The notes beneath the pieces are model-generated. The model worked only from the letters and a program-made list of their open reading frames with translations. It ran no database searches and had not been told where the DNA came from. From contig NZ_JBAWKA010000005.1 in assembly GCF_043876815.1 (NCBI RefSeq), forward strand, positions 1-64,000: a stretch of 64,000 nucleotides of DNA. Direction: 5' to 3'. This stretch comes from Gaetbulibacter_A sp043876815 (lineage in GTDB: Bacteria > Bacteroidota > Bacteroidia > Flavobacteriales > Flavobacteriaceae). The position numbers were made by a program, and so were the translations under genes. Of this stretch, positions 51,022 to 59,585 are shown one piece after another. The stretch's first letter is position 1. Every line of letters starts with the position of its first letter.

Positions 51022-51024
51022 TAA
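50950..51024 (+). CDS. Candidate 24-aa micro-ORF, copy 2
   Basis: ATG ATG at 50950 to TAA at 51022-51024. The peptide core is MKVLLSLIKKLLKAFCCF: hydrophobic with four lysines in the helix and a Cys pair at the end, as in small membrane-active or toxin-like peptides. Compared with copy 1, eight codons differ; five changes are silent and the others are Gly/Ser, Ile/Leu and Lys/Thr. The upstream 35 bases are also conserved. It ends 10 nt before the convergent GLPGLI gene. Confidence 0.45.
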   Translation: MMIRGIMKVLLSLIKKLLKAFCCF

Positions 51025-51034
51025 AGAAAGGTAT

Positions 51035-51757
51035 TTACTTACCTTCATTAATTAGTTTCTTATAATTCTCTCTCAGCATCTCGAGATATTCTTGTTTTGA
51101 TTTTTTAATACCGTCTTTTGGTCGAACGATATTGACTTCTTGATTAAATTGAATTTTAGAAGCGATAAAGTAAAAACTGCCAAGACTTTTTTCTAATACC
51201 AGACCAGGCAACCCATCAAAACCAGCAGGACCAAAAGGAAAATTAATTTCAGGTGTAAACCATACAATAATCTTGATTTGGTACGTTTTCATTTTTCCAG
51301 TTTGGTCAGGTGCCTTATACGAATCCTCATGATATGCTTTATAGCAAAGGTATCCGCCAATTGTTTTACTCTCCTCGGTGATAACCCAATTGTATTCTTT
51401 AAAAGAAGGCTTGACAAGGTATAGTTTACCATCAACAAAGGTTTCAAACTGATGCAATTTTAATTCCTCTTTAATGTTTTTATAAAAAACACCATTTCCC
51501 CCTCCCTTGGAATTAATGCGTTTATCTGATCCATCATGATCTAATTCCAAAAAAGGAATAAGTTCAAATCTGGATTCATTTCTATTACAAATCAGTTTAT
51601 ATTCTAAATTTTTCATTGGAATGGGAGCAGTATCTGAGGAGTCTTTATAATTTTTATATGCCTTAACATAGGTAACTTCTAAATTTTGAATCTCCCTCTG
51701 GGACCAGCAACTAATTGCTATGAACATGAATAAATAAAAATTAATAATACTTTTCAT
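51035..51757 (-). CDS. GLPGLI-family secreted protein
   Basis: 240 residues from the ATG at 51757; the preceding TTG extension is unlikely. A signal peptide ends CWSQ. The family's name motif appears as GFDGLPGLVLE, following FTPEINFPFGPAG. These proteins are common in Bacteroidota and appear exported, but their role is unknown. It is convergent with the micro-ORF and downstream of the PBP gene's terminator. Confidence 0.88.
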   Translation of the reverse strand: MKSIINFYLFMFIAISCWSQREIQNLEVTYVKAYKNYKDSSDTAPIPMKNLEYKLICNRNESRFELIPFLELDHDGSDKRINSKGGGNGVFYKNIKEELKLHQFETFVDGKLYLVKPSFKEYNWVITEESKTIGGYLCYKAYHEDSYKAPDQTGKMKTYQIKIIVWFTPEINFPFGPAGFDGLPGLVLEKSLGSFYFIASKIQFNQEVNIVRPKDGIKKSKQEYLEMLRENYKKLINEGK

Positions 51758-51890
51758 CAAAATGAGTTTTTGGGATTCTGCAATTTGTAATTTAAACAAT
51801 ACTTAGCAAATAATTCTTACAAAAGATGTTTTATTTATGTCTGAAACAAAAGTTAATCGACGAACGGTAAATCACTTAAACTCAACAAAA

Positions 51891-51915
51891 AAGCCATTCT
51901 AAAAAAGAATGGCTT
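51891..51915 (-). terminator. Terminator downstream of the PBP gene
   Basis: Exact 10-bp arms AAGCCATTCT (51891) and AGAATGGCTT (51906). On the minus strand it is followed by a T-run, 41 nt after the PBP stop. Confidence 0.75.
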
Positions 51916-51955
51916 TCAAATCATTTTAAAATAATGTTTTTATTCGTGTCTGAAT

Positions 51956-54292
51956 TTAAAAATCAAGATCGTCGGGTAAGGCCTCTTCTATTTCAGTAGG
52001 ACCTTCCGTAACTATAGAGCAATCCACATTAATAGAAAGTTGTTCCGGGGCTTCAAATTCTTCTTTAGAAACATTTAATTCTTCGTCGGCATAACAACTT
52101 TGCATATACAAGGCCCAGATGGGTAATGCCATGGAAGCTCCCTGACCATAGGTAATACTTTGAAAATGTACCGAGCGGTCTTCACCACCAACCCATACAC
52201 CGGTTACTAAATTAGGTACCATCCCCATAAACCAACCGTCACTTTGATTTTGAGTGGTTCCGGTTTTACCGGCAATAGGGTTTTCAAATTTGTAAGGATA
52301 TCCGGTAATAATTTCTTTGTACACCGCCTGATCTGCTGCTCCTGAATGACGCAATCGGGTACCTGAACCGCCTTCCGTTACACCTTCTAAAAGTTTCACC
52401 GTAACGTACGCCGTTTCTGCACCTAAGACGTCACGGGTTTCGGGTTTGAACTGGTATAAAATAGTACCATTCTTATCTTCAATACTGGTAACCATAACCG
52501 GCTTGGTATACACGCCTTTATTGGCAAAAGTGGAATACGCACCAACCATTTCATAAACACTCAGGTCAGCTGTACCTAAAGCGATGGACGGCACCGGAGG
52601 AATTTCCGATTCCACGCCCATTTTATGAGCCAGATCTACCACGGGTTGCGGACCTACCTTATCGATCAACCTGGCTGTAATGGTGTTTACTGAATTCGCT
52701 AACGCATTTTTTAAAGTACGTTTTCCGCCATAATCGTCATCACCACCAGAGTTCTTTGGGCACCATTGTTCCGGATTTCCAAATTTATTTTTCTCAATAC
52801 AGAATGGGGTATCCGGGAATTGATCACAAGGTGATAAATGCAATTGGTCTATGGCCGTAGCATACACAAAGGGCTTAAAGGTGGAACCTACCTGGCGTCG
52901 TCCTTTTTCTACCATGTCGTATTGATAATGGCGATAATTGATACCGCCAACCCAAGCCTTGACATGGCCCGTTTGTGGATCCATGGACATCATTCCTGCT
53001 CGTAAAAAAGACTTATAGTAACGCATGGAGTCGATAGGCTTCATGATCGTATCGATCTCCGTGGCAACGCCATCCTTCCATGCGAATATGCCCATTTGAG
53101 TTGGCTTGTGAAACGATTCTTCAATTTCTTTGTTTTCCTTTTTAAGATCGTATTTCATTTTTCGCCAGCGTTCTGATTGGCGCATAGAGCGATTTAAAAG
53201 ATCCTTAATTTCGGATTGATCCAATTCTGAAAATGGCGCTGTGGGATTACGTTGTGGTGTATTCTGATGATCGAACTCTTTCTGTAAACGCGGCATGTGC
53301 TTATGAACAGCATCTTCCGCATATTTTTGCATCCTTGAATCGATGGTGGTGTAGATTTTTAATCCATCGTTATACAAACTCCAGCGCGTACCATCAGGTT
53401 TTGGATTGTTCTTGATCCAGTCTTTCATAAAACCGTCCAGATAAGCTCTGAAATAGGTTGCGATCCCATCACGGTGTGATTGCGGCGTATATTTTAAGTC
53501 TAATGGTGTGGCTTGGAGCGAGTCTTTAACTTTTTCACTGAGGTAGCCATATTTGTACATCTGGCCTAAAACGACATTGCGACGATTTTTTACCCCTTCC
53601 GGATTCCTTCTTGGGTTATATAAAGCAGAATTTTTGAACATACCCACCAACATCGCCGACTCTTTGATGTTCAATTCCATAGGTTCTTTATCAAAATAAA
53701 TACTGGCTGCACTTCGGATACCATCGGCATTATTTAAAAAATCGTAGATATTAAAATATTGCGAAATAATCTCATTTTTGGTGTACTGCCGTTCCAGTTT
53801 AGCAGCGATGATCCACTCCTTTACTTTTTGGAAAGCTCGTTGTAATTTACTATCTGATACCTGGATCGTGAACAATTGTTTAGCCAATTGTTGCGAAATA
53901 GTACTGGCTCCGCCACCGCTACCCAATTTAAAAATAGCGCGTAGTGTGCCTCGTGCATCAACCCCGGAATGACTTCTATAGCGGGCATCTTCAGTGGCAA
54001 TTAAGGCGTCTACTAAATGCTGTGGTAATTCATTATAGGATACCGGTGTTCGGTTATCGTTCAAATAAAACTTCCCTAGGGTTTTTCCATCAGAGGAAAT
54101 AATTTCGGTAGCTAAATTAGTCTTTGGATTTTCCAATACCGTGTAATCCGGCAATTCACCAAACCCCCCCCAGGAGGCTAATAAAAAAATGAGTATAATT
54201 GATAGGATTCCTCCGGAGAAAAGGATCCAAAACCAACGCACATAAATTGAGAAATCATCGGTTTTTTTGTTGCTTTTTTTTGTTTTTGCCAT
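51956..54292 (-). CDS. Class A penicillin-binding protein (PBP1A-like)
   Basis: 778 residues. An N-terminal cytoplasmic tail and transmembrane helix (WFWILFSGGILSIILIFLLA) are followed by a GT51 transglycosylase domain (ATEDARYRSHSGVD with the catalytic Glu, GGASTISQQLAKQLF) and a transpeptidase domain with the SxxK nucleophile (GSTFKPFVYA), SVN and KTGTTQ. It polymerises and crosslinks peptidoglycan in the periplasm. The gldH gene precedes it by about 50 bp on the same strand. Confidence 0.96.
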   Translation of the reverse strand: MAKTKKSNKKTDDFSIYVRWFWILFSGGILSIILIFLLASWGGFGELPDYTVLENPKTNLATEIISSDGKTLGKFYLNDNRTPVSYNELPQHLVDALIATEDARYRSHSGVDARGTLRAIFKLGSGGGASTISQQLAKQLFTIQVSDSKLQRAFQKVKEWIIAAKLERQYTKNEIISQYFNIYDFLNNADGIRSAASIYFDKEPMELNIKESAMLVGMFKNSALYNPRRNPEGVKNRRNVVLGQMYKYGYLSEKVKDSLQATPLDLKYTPQSHRDGIATYFRAYLDGFMKDWIKNNPKPDGTRWSLYNDGLKIYTTIDSRMQKYAEDAVHKHMPRLQKEFDHQNTPQRNPTAPFSELDQSEIKDLLNRSMRQSERWRKMKYDLKKENKEIEESFHKPTQMGIFAWKDGVATEIDTIMKPIDSMRYYKSFLRAGMMSMDPQTGHVKAWVGGINYRHYQYDMVEKGRRQVGSTFKPFVYATAIDQLHLSPCDQFPDTPFCIEKNKFGNPEQWCPKNSGGDDDYGGKRTLKNALANSVNTITARLIDKVGPQPVVDLAHKMGVESEIPPVPSIALGTADLSVYEMVGAYSTFANKGVYTKPVMVTSIEDKNGTILYQFKPETRDVLGAETAYVTVKLLEGVTEGGSGTRLRHSGAADQAVYKEIITGYPYKFENPIAGKTGTTQNQSDGWFMGMVPNLVTGVWVGGEDRSVHFQSITYGQGASMALPIWALYMQSCYADEELNVSKEEFEAPEQLSINVDCSIVTEGPTEIEEALPDDLDF

Positions 54293-54343
54293 TGTTAAAG
54301 TCGCTTACATCTGGAGCAGCTTGCTATTTAAACAGGTTACTTT

Positions 54344-54838
54344 TTATTCTTTCTTTGCGGTTTCAATTCGGAATCCAACATCAGTAATACCTTCAAGGGT
54401 TTCAATACCTTCGACCATCCCAATCTCGCGCATGGCGTGTTGGATTTTAACGGTATAATCTCCGGATTCGGAGAACAAAACACCTTCTTTATACCATAAC
54501 TTATTTTCTTTAACACTCGTCATACCCTCGCCCAATAATTTCCCTGAAGGATCGGCCATCCGGTATTCCAAGGTGTCTTTTATTATTTTTCCATGCGGAA
54601 AATCCATTTCCACGATCAAATACAAATTGCTGTATTTGTAATCTTGAGTATTCCGAAGGTTTATAAACAGGTTATACGGATTTATAGAATCCGGGGGCGT
54701 TATATTAAAACTCACAATGGAGTCTTTATGCCATTCGTTTGGAACCGATTTATAAACGTCGTAAACCCGTTTGGAATCACAAGAAACAATTAGCAAACCA
54801 AAAGCTAATAGCCATAACAAAATCCTATTTTGATGCAT
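54344..54838 (-). CDS. gldH: Gliding motility lipoprotein GldH
   Basis: 164 residues. Signal peptide with lipobox LIVSC (Cys20), then NEWHKDSIVSFNITPPDSIN and late EGIETLEGITDVGFRIE, as in GldH of flavobacteria. GldH is an outer-membrane-associated lipoprotein needed for gliding and, with other Gld proteins, for type IX secretion. Its start overlaps the end of the RicT-like gene by 14 nt, so the two are translated from one transcript. Confidence 0.92.
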   Translation of the reverse strand: MHQNRILLWLLAFGLLIVSCDSKRVYDVYKSVPNEWHKDSIVSFNITPPDSINPYNLFINLRNTQDYKYSNLYLIVEMDFPHGKIIKDTLEYRMADPSGKLLGEGMTSVKENKLWYKEGVLFSESGDYTVKIQHAMREIGMVEGIETLEGITDVGFRIETAKKE

Positions 54839-56015
54839 TTTTACTCTTTTGAGGTTTTCTATTACTGGATTTATTTCTGGTTTTGTTTCTGCCTCTATTC
54901 TTTTTACGTTTTTTATGACCCTTTGGACTATCGAAACGTGTTAAACTGTCTTGTCCAACAACGTTTTCAAAGTCGCTTTTAGTATTTTGAGCGAGGTCTA
55001 AAGCAAATTCTTCTAAACTCGTAATGGGTTTATTATTTTTGTTGGCGTCAATAATTTTATTGGCCTGATGAGCAGTAATTTTGTGCCAATTAGACCATTC
55101 ACCCTCATAAGCATACCACATGAAACCACTAAAAATATCTGTTTTCTGACACACGGCGATGCCTTTTTCAGTTTTCAGCTTGATATCGGTTTTTGGAAAA
55201 TCCTTTAAAGCATCCAGATACGCGTCTAACTCATAATTCAGACAGCATTTTAATTTACCGCATTGACCTGCCAATTTTTGAGGATTCAATGATAATTGTT
55301 GGTAGCGGGCTGCCGACGTACTTACCGAACGAAAATCAGTTAACCAGGTAGAACAACATAGCTCACGCCCACAAGAACCGATACCGCCAAGTCGCGCGGC
55401 TTCCTGACGAAACCCTACTTGTTTCATTTCAATTCGGGTTCTGAATTCGCGTGCAAAAACTTTAATAAGTTCCCTAAAATCTACACGGTCTTCAGCCGTA
55501 TAATAAAAAGTCGCCTTACTGGCATCACCCTGAAATTCTATGTCTGAAATTTTCATTTCCAGTCTTAGGTCAATAGCAAACTGTCGTGCCTTCACCTTCA
55601 TCGGTTCTTCGCGTTCGCGTGCTTGGGTCCAAATATCAATATCCTTTTGGGTGGCCTTTCGATATATTTTTAGGGTGTCTTCGGGTTTGGAAGAAATATT
55701 TTTACGCTTCATTTGAACGCGTACCAATTCCCCCGTAAGGGTAACCATACCAATATCATGCCCGGCAGGGGCTTGAGTTGCTACAACATCGCCTATGGAT
55801 AAGGTGAGCTTCTCGATATTTTTATAATAGTGTTTTCTTCCGTTTTTATACCGTACTTCTACCCAATCAAAAGGCTGTTCTCCATTTGGCAGCGACATAT
55901 TCGCCAGCCAGTCAAACACCGTTAGTTTATTACAACTATCTGTTCCGCAAGTGCCATTGTTCTTGCAGCCTTTTGGTTGGCCATTTTTTCCAGTTGAACA
56001 ACTGTTACAAGCCAT
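54825..56015 (-). CDS. PSP1/RicT-like regulatory iron-sulphur protein
   Basis: 396 residues. The N-terminus is Cys-rich (MACNSCSTGKNGQPKGCKN). A PSP1 domain (about 85-260) carries LGGIGSCGRELCCSTWLTDF and GQCGKLKCCLNYELDAY, the cysteines that in Bacillus RicT (YaaT) bind Fe-S clusters in the RicA-RicF-RicT complex controlling RNase Y. A Lys/Asn-rich tail ends the protein. Located upstream of gldH, as in other flavobacteria I recall. The molecular role in Bacteroidota is unknown. Confidence 0.88.
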   Translation of the reverse strand: MACNSCSTGKNGQPKGCKNNGTCGTDSCNKLTVFDWLANMSLPNGEQPFDWVEVRYKNGRKHYYKNIEKLTLSIGDVVATQAPAGHDIGMVTLTGELVRVQMKRKNISSKPEDTLKIYRKATQKDIDIWTQAREREEPMKVKARQFAIDLRLEMKISDIEFQGDASKATFYYTAEDRVDFRELIKVFAREFRTRIEMKQVGFRQEAARLGGIGSCGRELCCSTWLTDFRSVSTSAARYQQLSLNPQKLAGQCGKLKCCLNYELDAYLDALKDFPKTDIKLKTEKGIAVCQKTDIFSGFMWYAYEGEWSNWHKITAHQANKIIDANKNNKPITSLEEFALDLAQNTKSDFENVVGQDSLTRFDSPKGHKKRKKNRGRNKTRNKSSNRKPQKSKNASK

Positions 56016-56105
56016 AAAGTGATTTATATTGAATTCGTTAATAATTACTTATCACGAATGAAAATTAAATTAATGAAGTAAAGATAAAAAGATAAGATTA
56101 CTAAA

Positions 56106-56135
56106 GCGCCCTAAAATCTAAGTTTTTTAGGGCGC
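56106..56135 (-). terminator. Hairpin downstream of trhO
   Basis: GCGCCCTAAAA (56106-56116) pairs exactly with TTTTAGGGCGC (56125-56135). It lies 8 nt after the trhO stop; only a short T-run follows on the minus strand. Confidence 0.6.
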
Positions 56136-56142
56136 CATGATT

Positions 56143-57219
56143 CTAGGCTTGCGACTTGTTTTTTAAGACCTCAAAAATATTCCGTAAATCCTTTTTGTAA
56201 GGAAGATGATCGGCACGGCCTTTTTTGAAAATATCATTGCTATTCCCCTGACCTTTGCGTAATGCTTTTTGTTCCTCGTATGGTAAGGCATGGATCTCTT
56301 TACAGGTTTCGGAGCAGCAGTTATCCATAGCCTCTTTACAGGCATCGCATTGGATGAACAATAAATGACAGGCATCGTTAGCACAATTGGTATGGATATC
56401 GCAGGGCGCACCGCATTGATGACAATGCGCAATAATATCATCACTTATTTTTTCAGACCGGCGTTCATCAAACACAAAATTTTTCCCGATATATTTATTT
56501 TCCAGACCCTGTGCACTCACTTGTCGGGCGTATTCAATAATACCACCTTCCAACTGATATACCCTTTTAAAGCCTTTATGTTTAAAATAAGCACTGGCCT
56601 TTTCGCAGCGAATTCCGCCGGTGCAATACATTACCAGGTTTTTATCTTCCTTGTGCTCTTTAAGATCTTCCTCAATGATGTCCAACGATTCTCTAAACGT
56701 ATCCACATCGGGAGTGACTGCATTTTTAAAATGACCGATCTCACTTTCATAATGGTTGCGCATATCCACCAAAACGGTGTTTTCATCATCGATAAGCTCG
56801 TTAAATTTTTGGGCGTCTACATGAACCCCTTTGTTAGTCACATCGAAAGTATCATCATTTAAACCATCAGCAACAATTTTCGGGCGCACTTTTATTTTCA
56901 ATTTCAAGAACGACATGTTATCCTGTTCGATGGCGATGTTCAAACGCACACCGTTTAGAAAATCGATTGAATCCAGATGTTCTTTAAACGCTTCGAAATT
57001 ATCAGCTGGTAGTGATAATTGGGCATTGATTCCTTCATAAGCCACATAGATACGACCTAGGACCTCAAGTTGGTCCCAAACAATGAAAATCTGGTCTCTA
57101 AATTCACGAGGATTTTGAATTTTCGCGTATTTGTAGAAAGACAGCGTTAATCGGTCCTTACCGGCTTCTTCAATTAATGCTGCTCTTTCTTTAGCGCTTA
57201 AGGTGTTGTACAGTTGCAT
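56143..57219 (-). CDS. trhO: tRNA uridine(34) hydroxylase (rhodanese family)
   Basis: 358 residues of the YceA/TrhO family. An N-terminal acylphosphatase-like part is followed by a rhodanese domain with the active-site loop CTGGIRCEKASAYF (Cys near 190) and a C-terminal Cys-rich zinc region (CHQCGAPCDIHTNCANDACH). It hydroxylates uridine 34 of tRNAs in an oxygen-dependent manner. It stands alone, upstream-divergent from recA. Confidence 0.93.
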   Translation of the reverse strand: MQLYNTLSAKERAALIEEAGKDRLTLSFYKYAKIQNPREFRDQIFIVWDQLEVLGRIYVAYEGINAQLSLPADNFEAFKEHLDSIDFLNGVRLNIAIEQDNMSFLKLKIKVRPKIVADGLNDDTFDVTNKGVHVDAQKFNELIDDENTVLVDMRNHYESEIGHFKNAVTPDVDTFRESLDIIEEDLKEHKEDKNLVMYCTGGIRCEKASAYFKHKGFKRVYQLEGGIIEYARQVSAQGLENKYIGKNFVFDERRSEKISDDIIAHCHQCGAPCDIHTNCANDACHLLFIQCDACKEAMDNCCSETCKEIHALPYEEQKALRKGQGNSNDIFKKGRADHLPYKKDLRNIFEVLKNKSQA

Positions 57220-57444
57220 GCTATACTAATTTTAAGGTTAAAGCTATTATTTTGAGAGGCAAAAATACGATTAATAAGCAAAAAAGTACTTAAAAATTTA
57301 AGTGCTTTGGTAGTCTGTGGCAAGGTAAATGAATTGACGACTAAATAAAAAGCACTGAACCACAGAAAAAATACGGGTTTTCATAACTATTTTCTTCCCA
57401 TTATTAACAAGATGCAAATTGTTTATAAAGGTTGCGTTGTAGAG

Positions 57445-57475
57445 TTGTGTGCTGCAAAAAGTTGTAGTATTTTAG
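57445..57475 (+). promoter_or_regulatory. Probable recA promoter
   Basis: TTG (57445-57447) and TATTTTAG (57468-57475) are separated by 20 nt, close to the Bacteroidota -33/-7 layout; the last base of the -7 box differs. It lies 30 nt before the recA ATG. No LexA-type box is recognised. Confidence 0.4.
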
Positions 57476-57505
57476 CTGAACAAATCTTAGAAAATTATTA
57501 GAATA

Positions 57506-58513
57506 ATGAGCAGTGAAAAAGAAGCAAAATTAAAAGCGTTAAAACTTACTTTAGATAAATTAGATAAGGCTTACGGAAAGGGAACTGTAATGAGAATGAG
57601 TGATTCCGCGGTGGTGGATGTTGATGCTATTCCATCCGGTTCCCTCGGATTAGATATAGCTCTTGGTGTTGGTGGTTATCCGCGCGGACGTGTGATAGAA
57701 ATTTATGGTCCGGAATCTTCGGGTAAAACAACCTTAACCTTACATGCTATTGCAGAAGCCCAAAAAGCAGGTGGTATTGCCGCTTTTATAGATGCTGAAC
57801 ATGCCTTCGATCGGTTTTATGCTAAAAAACTAGGTTTAGATATTGATAATTTAATTATCTCACAACCTGACAACGGTGAGCAGGCTCTGGAAATTGCAGA
57901 TAACCTCATCCGTTCGGGAGCTATTGATATTGTGGTTGTCGATTCTGTAGCTGCTTTAACACCTAAAAGTGAGATTGAAGGTGAAATGGGTGATTCAAAA
58001 ATGGGATTACATGCCCGTTTGATGTCGCAAGCTCTAAGAAAATTAACCGCGTCTATAAGTAAAACCAACTGCACGGTAATTTTCATTAACCAGTTACGTG
58101 AAAAAATTGGAGTGATGTTTGGGAATCCGGAAACTACTACCGGTGGTAACGCTTTGAAATTCTATGCTTCAGTACGTTTAGATATTCGTCGTTCTACGCA
58201 AATAAAAGATAGCAACGGTAATGTTTTAGGTAATAAAACGCGTGTAAAAGTTGTTAAAAACAAGGTAGCACCACCTTTCAGACTGGCTGAATTCGATATT
58301 ATGTACGGCACAGGTGTAAGCAAGGAAGGTGAAATTCTGGATATTGCTGTTGAAAATGATATTGTGAAGAAAAGCGGTTCTTGGTTTAGTTATGGTGACA
58401 CCAAACTTGGTCAGGGTCGTGATGCTGTAAAAGATCTGATAAAAGATAATCCCGAATTGATGGATGAACTGGAACAAAAGGTTCGAGAGGTCATGAAGGA
58501 AGCAACTACATAA
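57506..58513 (+). CDS. recA: Recombinase RecA
   Basis: 335 residues. Walker A GPESSGKTTL (about 68-77), Walker B with VVVDSVAALTP, the L1 loop region EGEMGDSKMGLHARLMSQAL and L2 with GNPETTTGGNALKFYASVRL. It binds single-stranded DNA, drives strand exchange and triggers the SOS response. The acidic C-terminal tail is short. Single gene with a strong terminator downstream. Confidence 0.98.
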   Translation: MSSEKEAKLKALKLTLDKLDKAYGKGTVMRMSDSAVVDVDAIPSGSLGLDIALGVGGYPRGRVIEIYGPESSGKTTLTLHAIAEAQKAGGIAAFIDAEHAFDRFYAKKLGLDIDNLIISQPDNGEQALEIADNLIRSGAIDIVVVDSVAALTPKSEIEGEMGDSKMGLHARLMSQALRKLTASISKTNCTVIFINQLREKIGVMFGNPETTTGGNALKFYASVRLDIRRSTQIKDSNGNVLGNKTRVKVVKNKVAPPFRLAEFDIMYGTGVSKEGEILDIAVENDIVKKSGSWFSYGDTKLGQGRDAVKDLIKDNPELMDELEQKVREVMKEATT

Positions 58514-58520
58514 AATTTAA

Positions 58521-58544
58521 AAGCCCGATAACGGGCTTTTTTTT
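58521..58544 (+). terminator. Rho-independent terminator after recA
   Basis: AAGCCCG (58521-58527) pairs with CGGGCTT (58532-58538), followed by a T-run to 58544. Confidence 0.85.
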
Positions 58545-58610
58545 ATAACTCACGCAACCTTTTTATCTTTTTAGCATCTAATCGATGAAAGTCGAAATTA
58601 TTAATTTGTT

Positions 58611-59015
58611 ATGAAAAGGTTTATTTTATTTTCTGTTCTTATCCTGTTTTTTGCTTCATGTAGCACGGATGATCAACCCTATTATTACAGAGAATTCATG
58701 CCGGTAGAAAGCGTTGACATCCCGGAGGAATTTATCATGGGTGAAATATATCCTATTACCGTGCGCTATTACAGACCTACAACCTGTTATTGGTTCGAGA
58801 CATTCTATTACCGCAAAGACAATAACATCCGTGTCGTTGCCCCGATCAATGTTGTTGGAAATGAAAACTGTGAACCATTAGATAATGTATTAACAGAAGA
58901 TTCTTTTAACTTTTTGGTTACTAGCAATGGATCGTATGTTTTTAAATTCTGGCAAGGTGAAGACAGCAATGGTGATGATATTTATTTAACTATTGAAGTG
59001 CCGGTAGTAGAATAA
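58611..59015 (+). CDS. Small lipoprotein of unknown function
   Basis: 134 residues with signal peptide and lipobox FASC (Cys17). The mature part is acidic and beta-rich, with CYWFETFYYRKDNN and a second Cys in ENCEPL that could form a disulphide. No family recognised. It lies 27 nt before the sigma-factor gene in the same direction, so it may belong to the same envelope-sensing unit. Confidence 0.75.
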   Translation: MKRFILFSVLILFFASCSTDDQPYYYREFMPVESVDIPEEFIMGEIYPITVRYYRPTTCYWFETFYYRKDNNIRVVAPINVVGNENCEPLDNVLTEDSFNFLVTSNGSYVFKFWQGEDSNGDDIYLTIEVPVVE

Positions 59016-59042
59016 TTTAATTGTAACAAATACAAGGCTAAT

Positions 59043-59585
59043 TTGAGTTTAAAACAACTCATAGAAAAGTGTAAATCGGAAGATACTAAAGCACAGGGAG
59101 AGTTATATACGATTTTCTCTGCCAAACTATTTTCGGTTTGTTTGAAGTATTCCAGGAATTACACTGAAGCAGAAGATAATTTGCAGGATGCCTTTATAAC
59201 CATCTTCAACAAGATCCATCAATATAAAAACAAGGGATCATTTGAGGGCTGGTTAAAACGAATTGTTATCAATACGGTGTTGCAACGTTACCGCAAAGAA
59301 AAGGTCTTTGATATTATTAATGAAAATACTGTTGAGGCAGAAGAACAGGAGGTAGAAGATACACCGGTATCTTTGGAATATTTGCTCCGAAGTATTCAAA
59401 AATTACCAGACCGCTACAGACTGGTTTTCAACCTGTATGTTTTAGATGGCTATTCTCATAAAGACATCGCCGACATGCTGGAAATTAGTGAAGGTACCTC
59501 AAAATCAAACCTGTCGCGAGCGCGACAGATATTGAAAAAAGAAATTGAAAATTATACGAATTCGGTAAGAATTAATTCATTGTAA
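59043..59585 (+). CDS. ECF-type RNA polymerase sigma factor
   Basis: 180 residues. Region 2 (YSRNYTEAEDNLQDAFITIF and GSFEGWLKRIVINTVLQRYR) and region 4 (PDRYRLVFNLYVLDGYSHKD, then IADMLEISEGTSKSNLSRAR) are complete. The start is a TTG at 59043, the only start codon between an upstream in-frame stop and region 2. It overlaps the next gene by 1 nt (TAATG), which encodes its probable anti-sigma partner. Likely role: response to an envelope signal. Confidence 0.93.
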   Translation: MSLKQLIEKCKSEDTKAQGELYTIFSAKLFSVCLKYSRNYTEAEDNLQDAFITIFNKIHQYKNKGSFEGWLKRIVINTVLQRYRKEKVFDIINENTVEAEEQEVEDTPVSLEYLLRSIQKLPDRYRLVFNLYVLDGYSHKDIADMLEISEGTSKSNLSRARQILKKEIENYTNSVRINSL

